Origin: Acidobacteriota bacterium
GTDB taxonomy: Bacteria; Acidobacteriota; Terriglobia; Terriglobales; Acidobacteriaceae
Assembly: GCA_021800255.1 (NCBI GenBank)
Contig: JAJYZC010000002.1
Coordinates: forward strand, 1-64,000
DNA: 64,000 nt
Reading direction: 5' to 3'
In this document: positions 43,241 to 54,070 of the stretch, piece after piece
How the letters are laid out: each line of letters starts with the position of its first letter
Position numbering within the stretch: the first letter of the stretch is position 1
Notes under the pieces: model-generated
The model's database searches: none
Seen by the model: only the letters and a program-made list of their open reading frames with translations
Told to the model about the DNA's origin: nothing
Program-made: the position numbers and the translations under genes

Positions 43241-43480
43241 ATGCCAAAGAAGTCCGAACACGATTTTGCCGTGAATGCGTTTAGAGTGGTCGAGCAGGCG
43301 ATAGGCGAGCACATGGACGGGACACCGCTAGAGAGTCCAGACACAGGCAAGAATCCGGCGGCAGTTGCTCTCGGAAAGCTCGGCGGCGCTAAAGGTGGTC
43401 GAGCAAGAGCCGCAAAGCTCTCGTCTTCTAAACGCAAAGCGATAGCGCGAAAGGCTGCCAAATCCCGCTGGCAGTCGTGA
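43241..43480 (+). CDS. Small basic protein with a GGxKGGxARA-RW motif
   Basis: From ATG 43241 the product has 79 residues (in-frame ATGs at 43190 and 43223 are possible). The C-terminal half reads KNPAAVALGKLGGAKGGRARAAKLSSSKRKAIARKAAKSRW, a short basic motif I have seen in many small bacterial proteins of unknown role, possibly nucleic-acid binding. It is the first gene of the transposon, just inside the left inverted repeat, and precedes the toxin-antitoxin promoter. Confidence 0.65.
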   Translation: MPKKSEHDFAVNAFRVVEQAIGEHMDGTPLESPDTGKNPAAVALGKLGGAKGGRARAAKLSSSKRKAIARKAAKSRWQS

Positions 43481-43481
43481 A

Positions 43482-43570
43482 TTGTCCTTAAGACAACTTT
43501 TGTCTTGACAGCAAAACAAATCTAATTTATCGTTAGGGACAATTGTTGTCCGTGGGACACACGTTGTCCC
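43482..43570 (+). promoter_or_regulatory. Promoter with palindromic operators of the toxin-antitoxin pair
   Basis: A -35 TTGACA (43505-43510) and -10 TATCGT (43528-43533) are 17 bases apart. Downstream lie GGACAA-TTG-TTGTCC (43537-43551) and GGGACA-CACGT-TGTCCC (43554-43570), centred about 18 bases apart, and upstream TTGTC-CTTAA-GACAA (43482-43496). The repeated half-site GGACA fits binding by an HTH dimer such as the MqsA-like protein encoded next. The regulatory role is inferred. Confidence 0.65.
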
Positions 43571-43590
43571 AAAACAGGAGGGCCACCCCC

Positions 43591-43986
43591 GTGACAGACG
43601 ACCCAGAGCTGAGGTTTGAATACGTTGGGCCGATGCCGAGAGAGAAGAAGGTTATTTCAAGCCTTCCGGCAGCGCTATCGGCAGAGAATCTTCACCTGAT
43701 TATCAAAAAGGCCTGGTCTATCGGGCGCTATCAGATCACCAATCACTTTCGGGTTCGAGCAAGGGAAAGGGGATTCGATGTTCTCGATGCTGAAAATGCG
43801 ATTCGCCGAGGCAGGACACGAGGAGAACCTGAATACTGTGCAGATTTCTTGAACTGGAAATGCCGCGTCATCGGCCCAGTCGAAGGTAGGTTTTTGGAAG
43901 TCGTAGTTGCCTTGGACGACTTCGAGGATTACGTGGAATGTCCTTTAATCATTCCGATCACTGGCTACTGGAGGGAAAGCTACTAA
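43591..43986 (+). CDS. DUF4258 protein, probable toxin of the pair
   Basis: The chosen start is a GTG at 43591 ten bases after AGGAGGG; the frame is open to 43543 but overlaps the operators. The 131-residue product has the DUF4258 core AWSIGRYQITNHFRVRARERGFDVLDAENAIRRGR and RVIGPVEGRFLEVVVALDD. DUF4258 proteins are small RelE/MqsR-like folds often found before YgiT-type antitoxin genes. The next gene is exactly such an antitoxin. RNA-cleaving activity is suggested by family and context only; no residues can be proved catalytic. Confidence 0.75.
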   Translation: MTDDPELRFEYVGPMPREKKVISSLPAALSAENLHLIIKKAWSIGRYQITNHFRVRARERGFDVLDAENAIRRGRTRGEPEYCADFLNWKCRVIGPVEGRFLEVVVALDDFEDYVECPLIIPITGYWRESY

Positions 43987-44020
43987 TGTCCCGTACATGG
44001 CCGTGTATGTGGAGGTGCTT

Positions 44021-44644
44021 ATGAGCAATACCGTGTTGCAAGCTAAGTTTGTCGATGAATCTGCTTGTGTGAGGAAGTGCTACGACTGCGGAAAAATGAT
44101 GCGTGGAAGGAGGGAGAATTACAACTACGCAGAGTGCGGATTGCGCAACGTTGTGCTATTGAACATTCTCGTGTTCCACTGCAAGTGCGGTGCAATTGTT
44201 CCTGAAATTCCTGCCCCGGCTGCACTGCACGCAGCCATTGCAATGGCTGTCCTCAGCAAAAAGACTCTGCTCTCGTCTGAGGAGATTCGTTTTACCCGGA
44301 AAGTTGCTGGATATACAGCGACGGAGTTTTCAAAAGTGCTCGGGGTACTTAACACGAGCGTCTCGCATTGGGAAACCGGCAATAAGCCAATTGGGAAAGA
44401 TTCCGATAGGCTGGTTCGGCTAGTGTGCTTTATGCGAATGATGGAGAACGTCGCTGGATCGGATTATGGCTTGCCAGAAAAAGTTAGCCTTCTAGCGAAG
44501 ATGACAGAGACGATGAACCTAACATCGCTTCTTGAACAAATCGAGGATCGCGCAGGAGGTTCTGAATTGGTAAGGATTGATCCAGAATCCCTTTTCCTCT
44601 GTGGTAGTCCAACCGAAACTCCAGAATTCGCTACGGTCCAATAA
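44021..44644 (+). CDS. MqsA/YgiT-type zinc-finger HTH protein, probable antitoxin
   Basis: The start is the ATG at 44021, behind GGAGG; the ATG at 43997 lacks one. The 207-residue protein has zinc-binding cysteines (CVRKCYDCGK ... HCKCG), then an XRE-type helix-turn-helix: RFTRKVAGYTATEFSKVLGVLNTSVSHWETGNKP. This is the MqsA plan: an N-terminal zinc domain that holds the toxin and a C-terminal DNA-binding domain that represses the operon. It is longer than E. coli MqsA by a C-terminal helical tail of about 70 residues. It ends just before a terminator. Confidence 0.8.
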   Translation: MSNTVLQAKFVDESACVRKCYDCGKMMRGRRENYNYAECGLRNVVLLNILVFHCKCGAIVPEIPAPAALHAAIAMAVLSKKTLLSSEEIRFTRKVAGYTATEFSKVLGVLNTSVSHWETGNKPIGKDSDRLVRLVCFMRMMENVAGSDYGLPEKVSLLAKMTETMNLTSLLEQIEDRAGGSELVRIDPESLFLCGSPTETPEFATVQ

Positions 44645-44654
44645 CCAATCCTCA

Positions 44655-44690
44655 ATGCACTCACTGGTTCCATACCGTGAGTGCATTTTT
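44655..44690 (+). terminator. Rho-independent terminator of the toxin-antitoxin operon
   Basis: ATGCACTCAC (44655-44664) pairs exactly with GTGAGTGCAT (44677-44686) and is followed by TTTTT. It closes the operon and insulates it from the transposase promoter that starts four bases later. Confidence 0.85.
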
Positions 44691-44693
44691 GTC

Positions 44694-44722
44694 TTGACTA
44701 TACTTGAACGCTAAAGCATAAT
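44694..44722 (+). promoter_or_regulatory. Transposase promoter giving a nearly leaderless transcript
   Basis: TTGACT (44694-44699) and CATAAT (44717-44722) are 17 bases apart. The transposase ATG follows only seven bases after the -10 box, so the mRNA would start at or next to the start codon. No ribosome site is present. Confidence 0.65.
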
Positions 44723-44729
44723 AGTCAGT

Positions 44730-45596
44730 ATGAATTTACTGGGCACATCTCAAAAAGTCCAAGTGGTCAAATGCCTCTGCGAAGGTCTTAGCATACGCAG
44801 CACGGTGCGACTGACCGGCGCGGCAAAGAACACCGTGGTCGGACTACTGGTCGATATGGGGATGGTCTGCTCGAACCTGCATGACCGCACGGTGCGTGGC
44901 GTAAAGGCGCGGCGTTTGCAGTGCGATGAAATCTGGTCATTCGTGGGCGCAAAGAAGAAGAACGCGACTCCTGAGCAAAAGGCTGAGGGCTGGGGTGACA
45001 TATGGACATGGACCGCGATTGATGCGGAGAGCAAACTGTGCGTCACGTACTTTGTGGGGGCGCGGGATACGGAAACAGCAACATCGTTTGCTTGCGACCT
45101 GCGAGAGCGGGTTACCGGCAAGCCGCAGATTACAACAGATTCCCTCAAGTCCTACTTGACGGCCATCGAAATTGCTTTTGGATCGAATGTGAACTATGCG
45201 CAGATGCACAAGATTTACGGCGCATCCGATGATCCAGATGCACGGTATTCACCGGCCACATGCATCGGCTGCGATATGAAAACTGTCATCGGAAGCCCCG
45301 ATTACGAGCACGTCAGCACATCATATGTGGAGCGCCAGAACCTCACAATGCGCATGTCAATGCGCCGGTTTACCCGCCTGACTAATGGATTTTCAAAGAA
45401 GATCGAGAACCATGCGGCTGCAATCTCGCTCTACTTCGCGTTCTACAACTTCTGCCGCGTTCACCAAACGCTGCGCGTTACTCCTGCCATGCAGGCCGGT
45501 TTGACGGATCACGTTTGGGAGGTTGAGGAATTGGTTTCCCTGCTGCCTCAGCCAGAAGCGAAGAAGCGCGGGCCGTATAAAAAACGGGTAAACTAA
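44730..45596 (+). CDS. IS1-family DDE transposase
   Basis: The 288-residue protein has an N-terminal HTH (EGLSIRSTVRLTGAAKNTVVGLL), then the catalytic triad Asp66 (LQCDEIWSFVG), Asp137 (ITTDSLKSY) and Glu201 (STSYVERQNLTMRM). The segments WGDIWTWTAID and NHAAAISLYFAFYNFCRVHQTLRVTPAM are typical of IS1-type transposases encoded in one frame. Its end motif is basic (KKRGPYKKRVN). It should move the surrounding 3.08-kb element, whose 8-bp target repeat fits the family. All catalytic residues are present. Confidence 0.93.
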   Translation: MNLLGTSQKVQVVKCLCEGLSIRSTVRLTGAAKNTVVGLLVDMGMVCSNLHDRTVRGVKARRLQCDEIWSFVGAKKKNATPEQKAEGWGDIWTWTAIDAESKLCVTYFVGARDTETATSFACDLRERVTGKPQITTDSLKSYLTAIEIAFGSNVNYAQMHKIYGASDDPDARYSPATCIGCDMKTVIGSPDYEHVSTSYVERQNLTMRMSMRRFTRLTNGFSKKIENHAAAISLYFAFYNFCRVHQTLRVTPAMQAGLTDHVWEVEELVSLLPQPEAKKRGPYKKRVN

Positions 45597-45675
45597 CGCC
45601 AAACACGTCGATGCCCCGACTGGCATCGGGGCACCCAATTTCCTTTGGTCCACAATCCAAGTCTAAAGGAGAATT

Positions 45676-45879
45676 GTGCCCGTGTTCAACAAATTTCTTC
45701 AATACGAAACCATCGAAGACAGCAGGCACCTTGGCGACTATCGCGTCGAAGCCATCGATACGCAGAGCGAAGGCGAAGTTTATACAACGATTTTCACCGG
45801 ACCTGATGCCCCCGCCCGCGCACAAGAATATGCCGACTGGAAGAATTCCAGCCGAGAGGAATTAGCTAAGGCGAGCTAA
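45676..45879 (+). CDS. Small passenger protein of unknown function
   Basis: The frame has 67 residues from a GTG at 45676 (or 65 from a GTG at 45682, better spaced from AAAGGAG). It reads NKFLQYETIEDSRHLGDYRVEAIDTQSEGEV, mainly acidic and likely a small alpha/beta fold. It sits between the transposase and a convergent gene inside the transposon. No family recognised. Confidence 0.55.
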   Translation: MPVFNKFLQYETIEDSRHLGDYRVEAIDTQSEGEVYTTIFTGPDAPARAQEYADWKNSSREELAKAS

Positions 45880-46196
45880 TAGGCGACGACTGCATCAACA
45901 AAATCAACGCACGTCTGCGGGCGCGAATGATCCGGCGCGGTGTGCCAAGCGCCGATGTCGATGATCTTCACATCGACGAGGGCGCTGATGTCGATACAAC
46001 GCCAGTTATCGGGAGAGCCGTCTGGTTGAATCGGTCGGCTGTTGCTCTGTCCCGCAAATTGATAGAAGAGTCCGTGCAATTTGCTATTTTTGGTTCCGAG
46101 AACATGTGGGCACATTTCTCTATATTGCCCATGATAGTAAGCTGAAATTCCGCGCTTCTCAAGAATTGCCTTTCGCACAAGTTCATAGGACGACAC
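45876..46196 (-). CDS. Passenger protein of unknown function
   Basis: The 106-residue frame ends tail-to-tail with the preceding gene, overlapping by four bases, and starts close to the right inverted repeat behind an AAAGGAG (46204-46210). It has well-mixed composition with VRKAILEKRGISAYYHGQYREMCPHVLG, FYQFAGQSNSRPI and VKIIDIGAWHTAP. I do not recognise the family with certainty; conserved Cys, His and Trp suggest a folded, conserved protein. Confidence 0.6.
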   Translation of the reverse strand: MSSYELVRKAILEKRGISAYYHGQYREMCPHVLGTKNSKLHGLFYQFAGQSNSRPIQPDGSPDNWRCIDISALVDVKIIDIGAWHTAPDHSRPQTCVDFVDAVVAY

Positions 46197-46388
46197 AGGG
46201 AATCTCCTTTGGGAAATGCCCGTATTTTACGCCCTAAAATTCAAACTGACCCACTACCGTAGTTTTGCCGCACGGCCCCCGTGGCGTAAAATGACCCCGC
46301 CTCCCAAATCCGCCCTTCGGCCGCCGCAAAAGCACCCGAGCGCCTTGGGCCGCCGAAACCGCAGGTCATCTTTAAGGAGAATATTGAA

Positions 46389-47576
46389 TTGGCTACTACC
46401 ATCATGAAACCGCTTCTCCGTTCACATCTGCTGCACTGGCTAGCTCTGCCGGCGCTTCTTCCGGTCTTCGTGGCGGCTTCGCTCCTGGCCGCCGTCCGCG
46501 CCCAGGCGCAAACTGAGATCGGCGGCGAAGAGATCGTCACCCTCACCCGCAAGCCGGTGAGCAAAACCAAGCCGGAGTTCACCAGCGTGACGGTGATGCC
46601 GGGGCGCGGCATGGAACTGCTCTACATCCGGGCGAATTTTCCTGGCAGGGGCGAAGTAAACGTTCTCGCCTCGCCCGATCTGGCGACCGCCAAGAAGATG
46701 CTCGACGATCAGGACACGGCCAACGGCGATCTGGGCTACCGCCTGGGCGCGGCCATGCTTTGCCCCTACCCCAACCGCATCATCGGCCAGCTTTCGCCCG
46801 ATGGCAAGACTGTAACCGCTTCCTGGGAGGGCCGTACCGTGACGCTGCCGGCCAACGACAAGGGCAAACTGCCGGGCGCCAAGCCCGACGCCATGCACGG
46901 GCTGATTCTCAAGGCCAAGGCCACCGGTGTTCACGTGACCAAGATTCCCGGCGGCGAGCAGGTGACGGGCGTGATCCGCGACGCGTTTCACGGGCGCTGG
47001 TTCGCCAAGACAGACCTCGACATCACTATCTCCCTCACGGCCAACGCCATCGATGTGGTCGATGTTGCACACAATGTAGGCGCACAGGCTGAGCCTATCG
47101 CCATCGGCTGGCATCCTTACTTCAATTTTCCGTCCGGCCGCCATGCGCAGGTGCGCGTTCACATCCCTGGAACGATGAGGACCGTGGTGAACAACTACGA
47201 CAGCGTCTGGCCCACCGGCAAGCTGGTCCCGGTCGCCGGAACCCCTTACGATTTCCTCGCTCCCGGCGGCGCGCCGCTCGGCCATCACTACTTCGACGAC
47301 AACTGGAGCCGCTTGATATGGAAGAATGGGGCCGTCACCGTGCGCGTGATCGATCCCGCGGCGCATTACGGCGTGGAAGTCGAAGGGCTGTCGCCGCAGA
47401 TCAAAACCATTCAGATGTACTCACCGCCCACCGCGAAGTTCGCGGCCATTGAGGACCAATACAACTTCAACGATCCCTTCGGCAGGGAGTGGCGCGGGAT
47501 GAATACGGGCATGGTCACGCTGAAGCCGGGGCAAAGCACCAAGTGGCACGTGCGGCTGCGCGTCTTCACGCCATAG
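46389..47576 (+). CDS. Exported aldose 1-epimerase-family protein
   Basis: The start is a TTG at 46389 behind AAGGAG (ATG 46404 is the alternative); the signal peptide ends near AVRAQAQ. The 395-residue body has the galactose-mutarotase fold with PYPNRI, HGLI, GWHPYFNF and the catalytic Glu region VEGLSPQIKTIQMY. It interconverts sugar anomers, here in the periplasm. It follows the transposon by 130 bases. Confidence 0.85.
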   Translation: MATTIMKPLLRSHLLHWLALPALLPVFVAASLLAAVRAQAQTEIGGEEIVTLTRKPVSKTKPEFTSVTVMPGRGMELLYIRANFPGRGEVNVLASPDLATAKKMLDDQDTANGDLGYRLGAAMLCPYPNRIIGQLSPDGKTVTASWEGRTVTLPANDKGKLPGAKPDAMHGLILKAKATGVHVTKIPGGEQVTGVIRDAFHGRWFAKTDLDITISLTANAIDVVDVAHNVGAQAEPIAIGWHPYFNFPSGRHAQVRVHIPGTMRTVVNNYDSVWPTGKLVPVAGTPYDFLAPGGAPLGHHYFDDNWSRLIWKNGAVTVRVIDPAAHYGVEVEGLSPQIKTIQMYSPPTAKFAAIEDQYNFNDPFGREWRGMNTGMVTLKPGQSTKWHVRLRVFTP

Positions 47577-47619
47577 GCGCAAGCCGAGGCGATTGCCGCG
47601 CTGTTCATCTTATGGCCGG

Positions 47620-48840
47620 TCAGTCAGTGAAGAGAGGATCGGCCTGCTTCAGCTGGGATAGAATCTCGCGCGCAATGGGCAGAGAAGCGGTTGCGGCCGG
47701 AGACGGCACGTTGCAAACGTGCAGGATGCGATGCTGAAATTCGAAACGGAAGTCGTCGAGCAAGCCGCCGGACCGGTCCAAGGCCTGGGCGCGGACGCCA
47801 GAGCCGAGGGGATGAATATCGTCATAGGCCAGGGAAGGCACCAGCTTCTGCATCGACCGCACAAAGACATGCTTGCTCCAGGAGCGGTAGAACTCCTCGC
47901 AGCCCATCTTCCAGTACTTTGAGGCCATGATCCAGAACCCGCTGAACAGCGCCATCTGAGCCGTGTCGGCAAAACTGAATGCGGTGCGCGTATAACCTTC
48001 GCGCTTGAACGCCAGCACCGCATTGGGACCGACCTCAACCTCGCCGTGCGTGCGCTTGATGAGGTGCACGCCCAGGAAAGGAAAGCGGGGATCGGGGACG
48101 GGATAGATGAGGCCGCGAACCACAGGACGCTTGGCGGGCACGACCTCAAAGAACTCGCCGCGGAAGGGCACGATCTGCAAGCCTAGGTCCGCTCCGGCCA
48201 TCTTGGCGATGCGGTCGCTTTGCAGCCCCGCGCAGTTGATTGCGTAGCGGGCGCGAATGACGCCGGCAGCAGTCTCCAGCGCAATCTCGCCCGGCTTGCG
48301 GACGATTCCTCTTACGCCCGCGCCGGTCAGAACCTCGCCGCCGCCGAGGACGATGAGTTCGGCGTACTTCTGCGCAACCATCTTGTAATCGGTGACCGCG
48401 CCGCCGGGCACGTGAATGCCGCGGATGCCGGCCGCGTGGGGCTCGATCGCGCGGATTTCGTCCCCATTCAACTCGCGCACGCCGGGCACGCCGTTGGCGC
48501 GGCCCCGGCGCAGAAGCTCCTCCAACGCCGGCAGCTCGCCTTCACAGGTGGCGACGATGATCTTGCCGCAGACCTCGAGCGGAAGTCCATGCTCACGGCA
48601 AAACTGAGCCATGGCCGCAGCGCCTTCTACGGACAGCCTGGCCTTGATGGAGCCGGGCTTATAGTAAATGCCGGAGTGAATCACTCCGCTGTTGTGGCCG
48701 GTCTGATGCGCGGCAACTTCACTCTCCTTTTCGAGGACGAGGATTTTCAGAGCCGGATAACAGCGCGTGAGCTCCAAGCCGACGGCGAGGCCAACGATGC
48801 CGGCGCCGATGATGGCTACATCGCATTGCTGATCATCCAT
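47620..48840 (-). CDS. lhgO: L-2-hydroxyglutarate oxidase LhgO
   Basis: From ATG 48840, behind AAGGGAAG, the product has 406 residues. It has the FAD-binding motif VAIIGAGIVGLAVGLEL, the family signature TGHNSGVIHSGIYYKPGSIKARL and a C-terminal ASLPIAREIL. It oxidises L-2-hydroxyglutarate to 2-oxoglutarate with electrons to the membrane. Length and motifs match LhgO/YgaF. It is divergent to alaS. Confidence 0.9.
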   Translation of the reverse strand: MDDQQCDVAIIGAGIVGLAVGLELTRCYPALKILVLEKESEVAAHQTGHNSGVIHSGIYYKPGSIKARLSVEGAAAMAQFCREHGLPLEVCGKIIVATCEGELPALEELLRRGRANGVPGVRELNGDEIRAIEPHAAGIRGIHVPGGAVTDYKMVAQKYAELIVLGGGEVLTGAGVRGIVRKPGEIALETAAGVIRARYAINCAGLQSDRIAKMAGADLGLQIVPFRGEFFEVVPAKRPVVRGLIYPVPDPRFPFLGVHLIKRTHGEVEVGPNAVLAFKREGYTRTAFSFADTAQMALFSGFWIMASKYWKMGCEEFYRSWSKHVFVRSMQKLVPSLAYDDIHPLGSGVRAQALDRSGGLLDDFRFEFQHRILHVCNVPSPAATASLPIAREILSQLKQADPLFTD

Positions 48841-49046
48841 CGATCTTCCCTTCACCGGCGGTTCGGCCGGTCGAGCCCAGCCGGACAGCCATGAACCATC
48901 TGTTCACGCCGGCCCCTGTCAATACTGCGGTTGTGCGCCGTTCAGAGCGTAATTGAAGACATTATATTCGCCGCCGCGCCCTGGCTGCCCTGGGCTGAGT
49001 CCCGAAGCTGCCGTGGCGAGGGCGCGGCTCCAATTACACTAACCCT

Positions 49047-52004
<2,958 letters not shown>

Positions 52005-52006
52005 AG

Positions 52007-52112
52007 CGGTTCCAGAATCCACATGTCATTTTGGGGTTTGTGCTGAGTGGCATTTTCTGAAAAGAAATGCCACTCGGAACTGTGCTTTACGGATACTGCA
52101 ATTCTGGAACCG
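52007..52112. repeat. 106-bp palindromic element after alaS
   Basis: CGGTTCCAGAAT (52007-52018) is exactly inverted at 52101-52112, with an inner stem GAGTGGCATTT (52045-52055) with 52065-52075. It starts two bases after the alaS stop and can fold into a long hairpin that may end the transcript. The outer ends resemble the element at 29105. Confidence 0.7.
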
Positions 52113-52157
52113 TTGTCGCCGAGCGGAATTCTGCGCAGTTTTCGGCAGAGTGAACCG

Positions 52158-53039
52158 CTACGGTGCGGCGGCTGCCGCCTGCGCGCGCGCGGCCAAATAG
52201 GCGTGCAATCCCTCGCGCCAATCCGTGAACACATTCAGTTGCGCCCGTTTGAGCGCGCCATTCTCCAGCACGGAGTACTTGGGCCGGTTTACCTTCATCG
52301 GGAACTCGCCCGGCCGCGCCTTCTCCAGGCGAATTTTGGTTCCGGTTGCCGCGAAGATCGCAGAGGCAAATTCGTACCACGAGCAGCTCCCTTCGGCGGT
52401 AGCGTGATACAGGCCGTAAGCGTTCGCGCCGGCAAGGGCGACGATTTGCCGGGCGATCTGCTCTGTGGGCGTGGGCGTAACAAACTCGTCATCCACCACG
52501 CGCAACTCCTCGCGCTCGCGGGCGAGCTTGAGCATCAGCTCGACAAAATTCAGTCCTCCCTTGGCCCGGCAGGGGTGACGGCCGTAAATCGCAGAGACGC
52601 GCAGAACAAAGTGCCTGGGAGCGATAGCCGCGGTGAAGTGCTCTCCGGCCAGCTTGGTGATCCCGTAGGCATTCAGAGGAGCCGGAGCGTCGGCTTCAAG
52701 GTAGGGCTGCGCCTTTTTGCCGTCGAAGACGTAGTCGGTGCCGACGTAGATCACGGTGGCGTCCGCGCGCCTGGCCCAATCGGCCACGTTCTTGGCTCCG
52801 ATCGCGTTGACGGTGAACGCGGCCGCGGGATCGGCCTCGCACTTCTCCACGTGGTGCATGGCTGCGGTGTTGACAATAAGCTGCGGGTTCGCGGCCGACA
52901 GGGCCGCATCAACCGATGCCGCTGAGCTTACCTCCAGATCGGAGTGAGTCAGACCCAGGACTGCATCGCCGTGGCGCTCGAAGGCCGCGCACACGTCGCT
53001 GCCAAGCTGCCCATTGCTTCCCAGCACCGCGACCTTCAT
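52158..53039 (-). CDS. rfbD: dTDP-4-dehydrorhamnose reductase
   Basis: The 293-residue protein is an SDR: GSNGQLGSDV at the NADPH site, VNTAAMHHVEKCE, VGTDYVFDG and the catalytic YGITK (Tyr125, Lys129). It makes dTDP-L-rhamnose from the 4-keto intermediate. It is the last gene of a minus-strand set with rfbC and an epimerase, 11 bases after the epimerase. A related NDP-sugar reductase role is possible. Confidence 0.88.
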   Translation of the reverse strand: MKVAVLGSNGQLGSDVCAAFERHGDAVLGLTHSDLEVSSAASVDAALSAANPQLIVNTAAMHHVEKCEADPAAAFTVNAIGAKNVADWARRADATVIYVGTDYVFDGKKAQPYLEADAPAPLNAYGITKLAGEHFTAAIAPRHFVLRVSAIYGRHPCRAKGGLNFVELMLKLAREREELRVVDDEFVTPTPTEQIARQIVALAGANAYGLYHATAEGSCSWYEFASAIFAATGTKIRLEKARPGEFPMKVNRPKYSVLENGALKRAQLNVFTDWREGLHAYLAARAQAAAAAP

Positions 53040-53050
53040 ACTCCGGCCCT

Positions 53051-54037
53051 CTACCTGGCGGCCGGCGCGCCCGTCCGGCTCTCAGTCTCGATCTTCTTGA
53101 AGACTTTGATGTTGTAGTAGGCGGGATTGTCCCAATCGCTGCACTTATCGATGTTGTCGATCAAGCTGCGAACGATGGACTTCACGCTGTGATGCGGATG
53201 GAAGCTGAGGACCGTCTCAGCGCGCTCGATGGAGACTTTGTAGTTGCGCACGTCCGCGATGTGCTGGATGTCGAGAGCGATCTTCTTGCCGAAATGCTCC
53301 TCTATCGCCAGCTTGACCAGGTCGGCGATCTCGCCCACGGTGTGATTGCCGGAAGCGATGTTGAAGATGCCGCTCAGCGAGGGATGGGCTTCCACGGCGC
53401 GGGTATAGGCCATGGCGGTGTCGTCGATGCTGAGGAACGGCCGCCAGATGCCCGGATTGTTGACGTGAATCAGACCATCCTGCATCGCGCATTTGAACAT
53501 AGTATTGATAATCAGGTCGTAGCGCATGCGCGGGCTGTATCCGCAGACCGTCCCCTTGCGCAGGGCGATCACGGAAAAATCGCTGTCAATCATCTGCAGG
53601 ACCGCGCGCTCGCCTTGCAGCTTGGAGATTCCGTAAGGATAAGCAGAACTTACAGGCCGGTCCTCATCGAAGAGCTCGTTCTCGGTGTATCCGTAGACCG
53701 AGCACGAGCTGGCATAGATGTACCGCTTTACCTTCGCCTTTTTGGCGATATAGGCCAGATAGGCCGGCGCTGCGGCGTTGAAGACGAAGTTTTTGCTGGG
53801 CGAAAAATCCGCCATCGGATCATTGGAAAGGCCGGCGAGAAAAATCACCTGGTCGTAGCTGGCGAGGTCATCCGTCTGGAGGTCGAAGATGTCCTTCTGA
53901 AGCACCCCGACATTGCCGGGGAGATGGTTTCCGAACCAGAACAGGTCCACCACATCCACCTTGTAACCGCGGTCGAGAAGCCTCGGAATCAGCACCGAGC
54001 CGATATAGCCGGCTCCGCCGGCGATCAAAATTCGCAT
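53051..54037 (-). CDS. NAD-dependent epimerase/dehydratase
   Basis: From ATG 54037 the product has 328 residues of the extended SDR type: ILIAGGAGYIGSVLIPRLLDRG, ASSCSVYG, YPYGISKLQGE and a C-terminal NYKVSIERAETVLSFHP. It acts on a nucleotide sugar, probably as C4 or C3 epimerase or 4,6-dehydratase-like reductase. It lies between rfbC and rfbD, so the operon may produce a 6-deoxy sugar other than rhamnose. Substrate cannot be named. Confidence 0.83.
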   Translation of the reverse strand: MRILIAGGAGYIGSVLIPRLLDRGYKVDVVDLFWFGNHLPGNVGVLQKDIFDLQTDDLASYDQVIFLAGLSNDPMADFSPSKNFVFNAAAPAYLAYIAKKAKVKRYIYASSCSVYGYTENELFDEDRPVSSAYPYGISKLQGERAVLQMIDSDFSVIALRKGTVCGYSPRMRYDLIINTMFKCAMQDGLIHVNNPGIWRPFLSIDDTAMAYTRAVEAHPSLSGIFNIASGNHTVGEIADLVKLAIEEHFGKKIALDIQHIADVRNYKVSIERAETVLSFHPHHSVKSIVRSLIDNIDKCSDWDNPAYYNIKVFKKIETESRTGAPAAR

Positions 54038-54070
54038 GGTTTTTCCTCCCAGCACTTGCGGTTTGGATCC

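Larger units (their letters stand above)
43176..46258. mobile_element. 3.08-kb IS1-type transposon carrying toxin-antitoxin cargo
   Basis: GGTAGTGGGTCAGTTTGAAT and two more bases (43176-43197) are exactly inverted at 46237-46258. Both ends are flanked by the direct repeat GTAGTTTT (43168-43175 and 46259-46266), an 8-bp target duplication. Inside are an IS1-type transposase (44730-45596), a DUF4258/MqsA-like pair, and three small genes. Base composition is visibly lower in GC than on either side. It lies between a minus-strand and a plus-strand gene, so no gene was cut. Intact ends, intact target repeat and an intact transposase suggest recent arrival. Confidence 0.88.
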
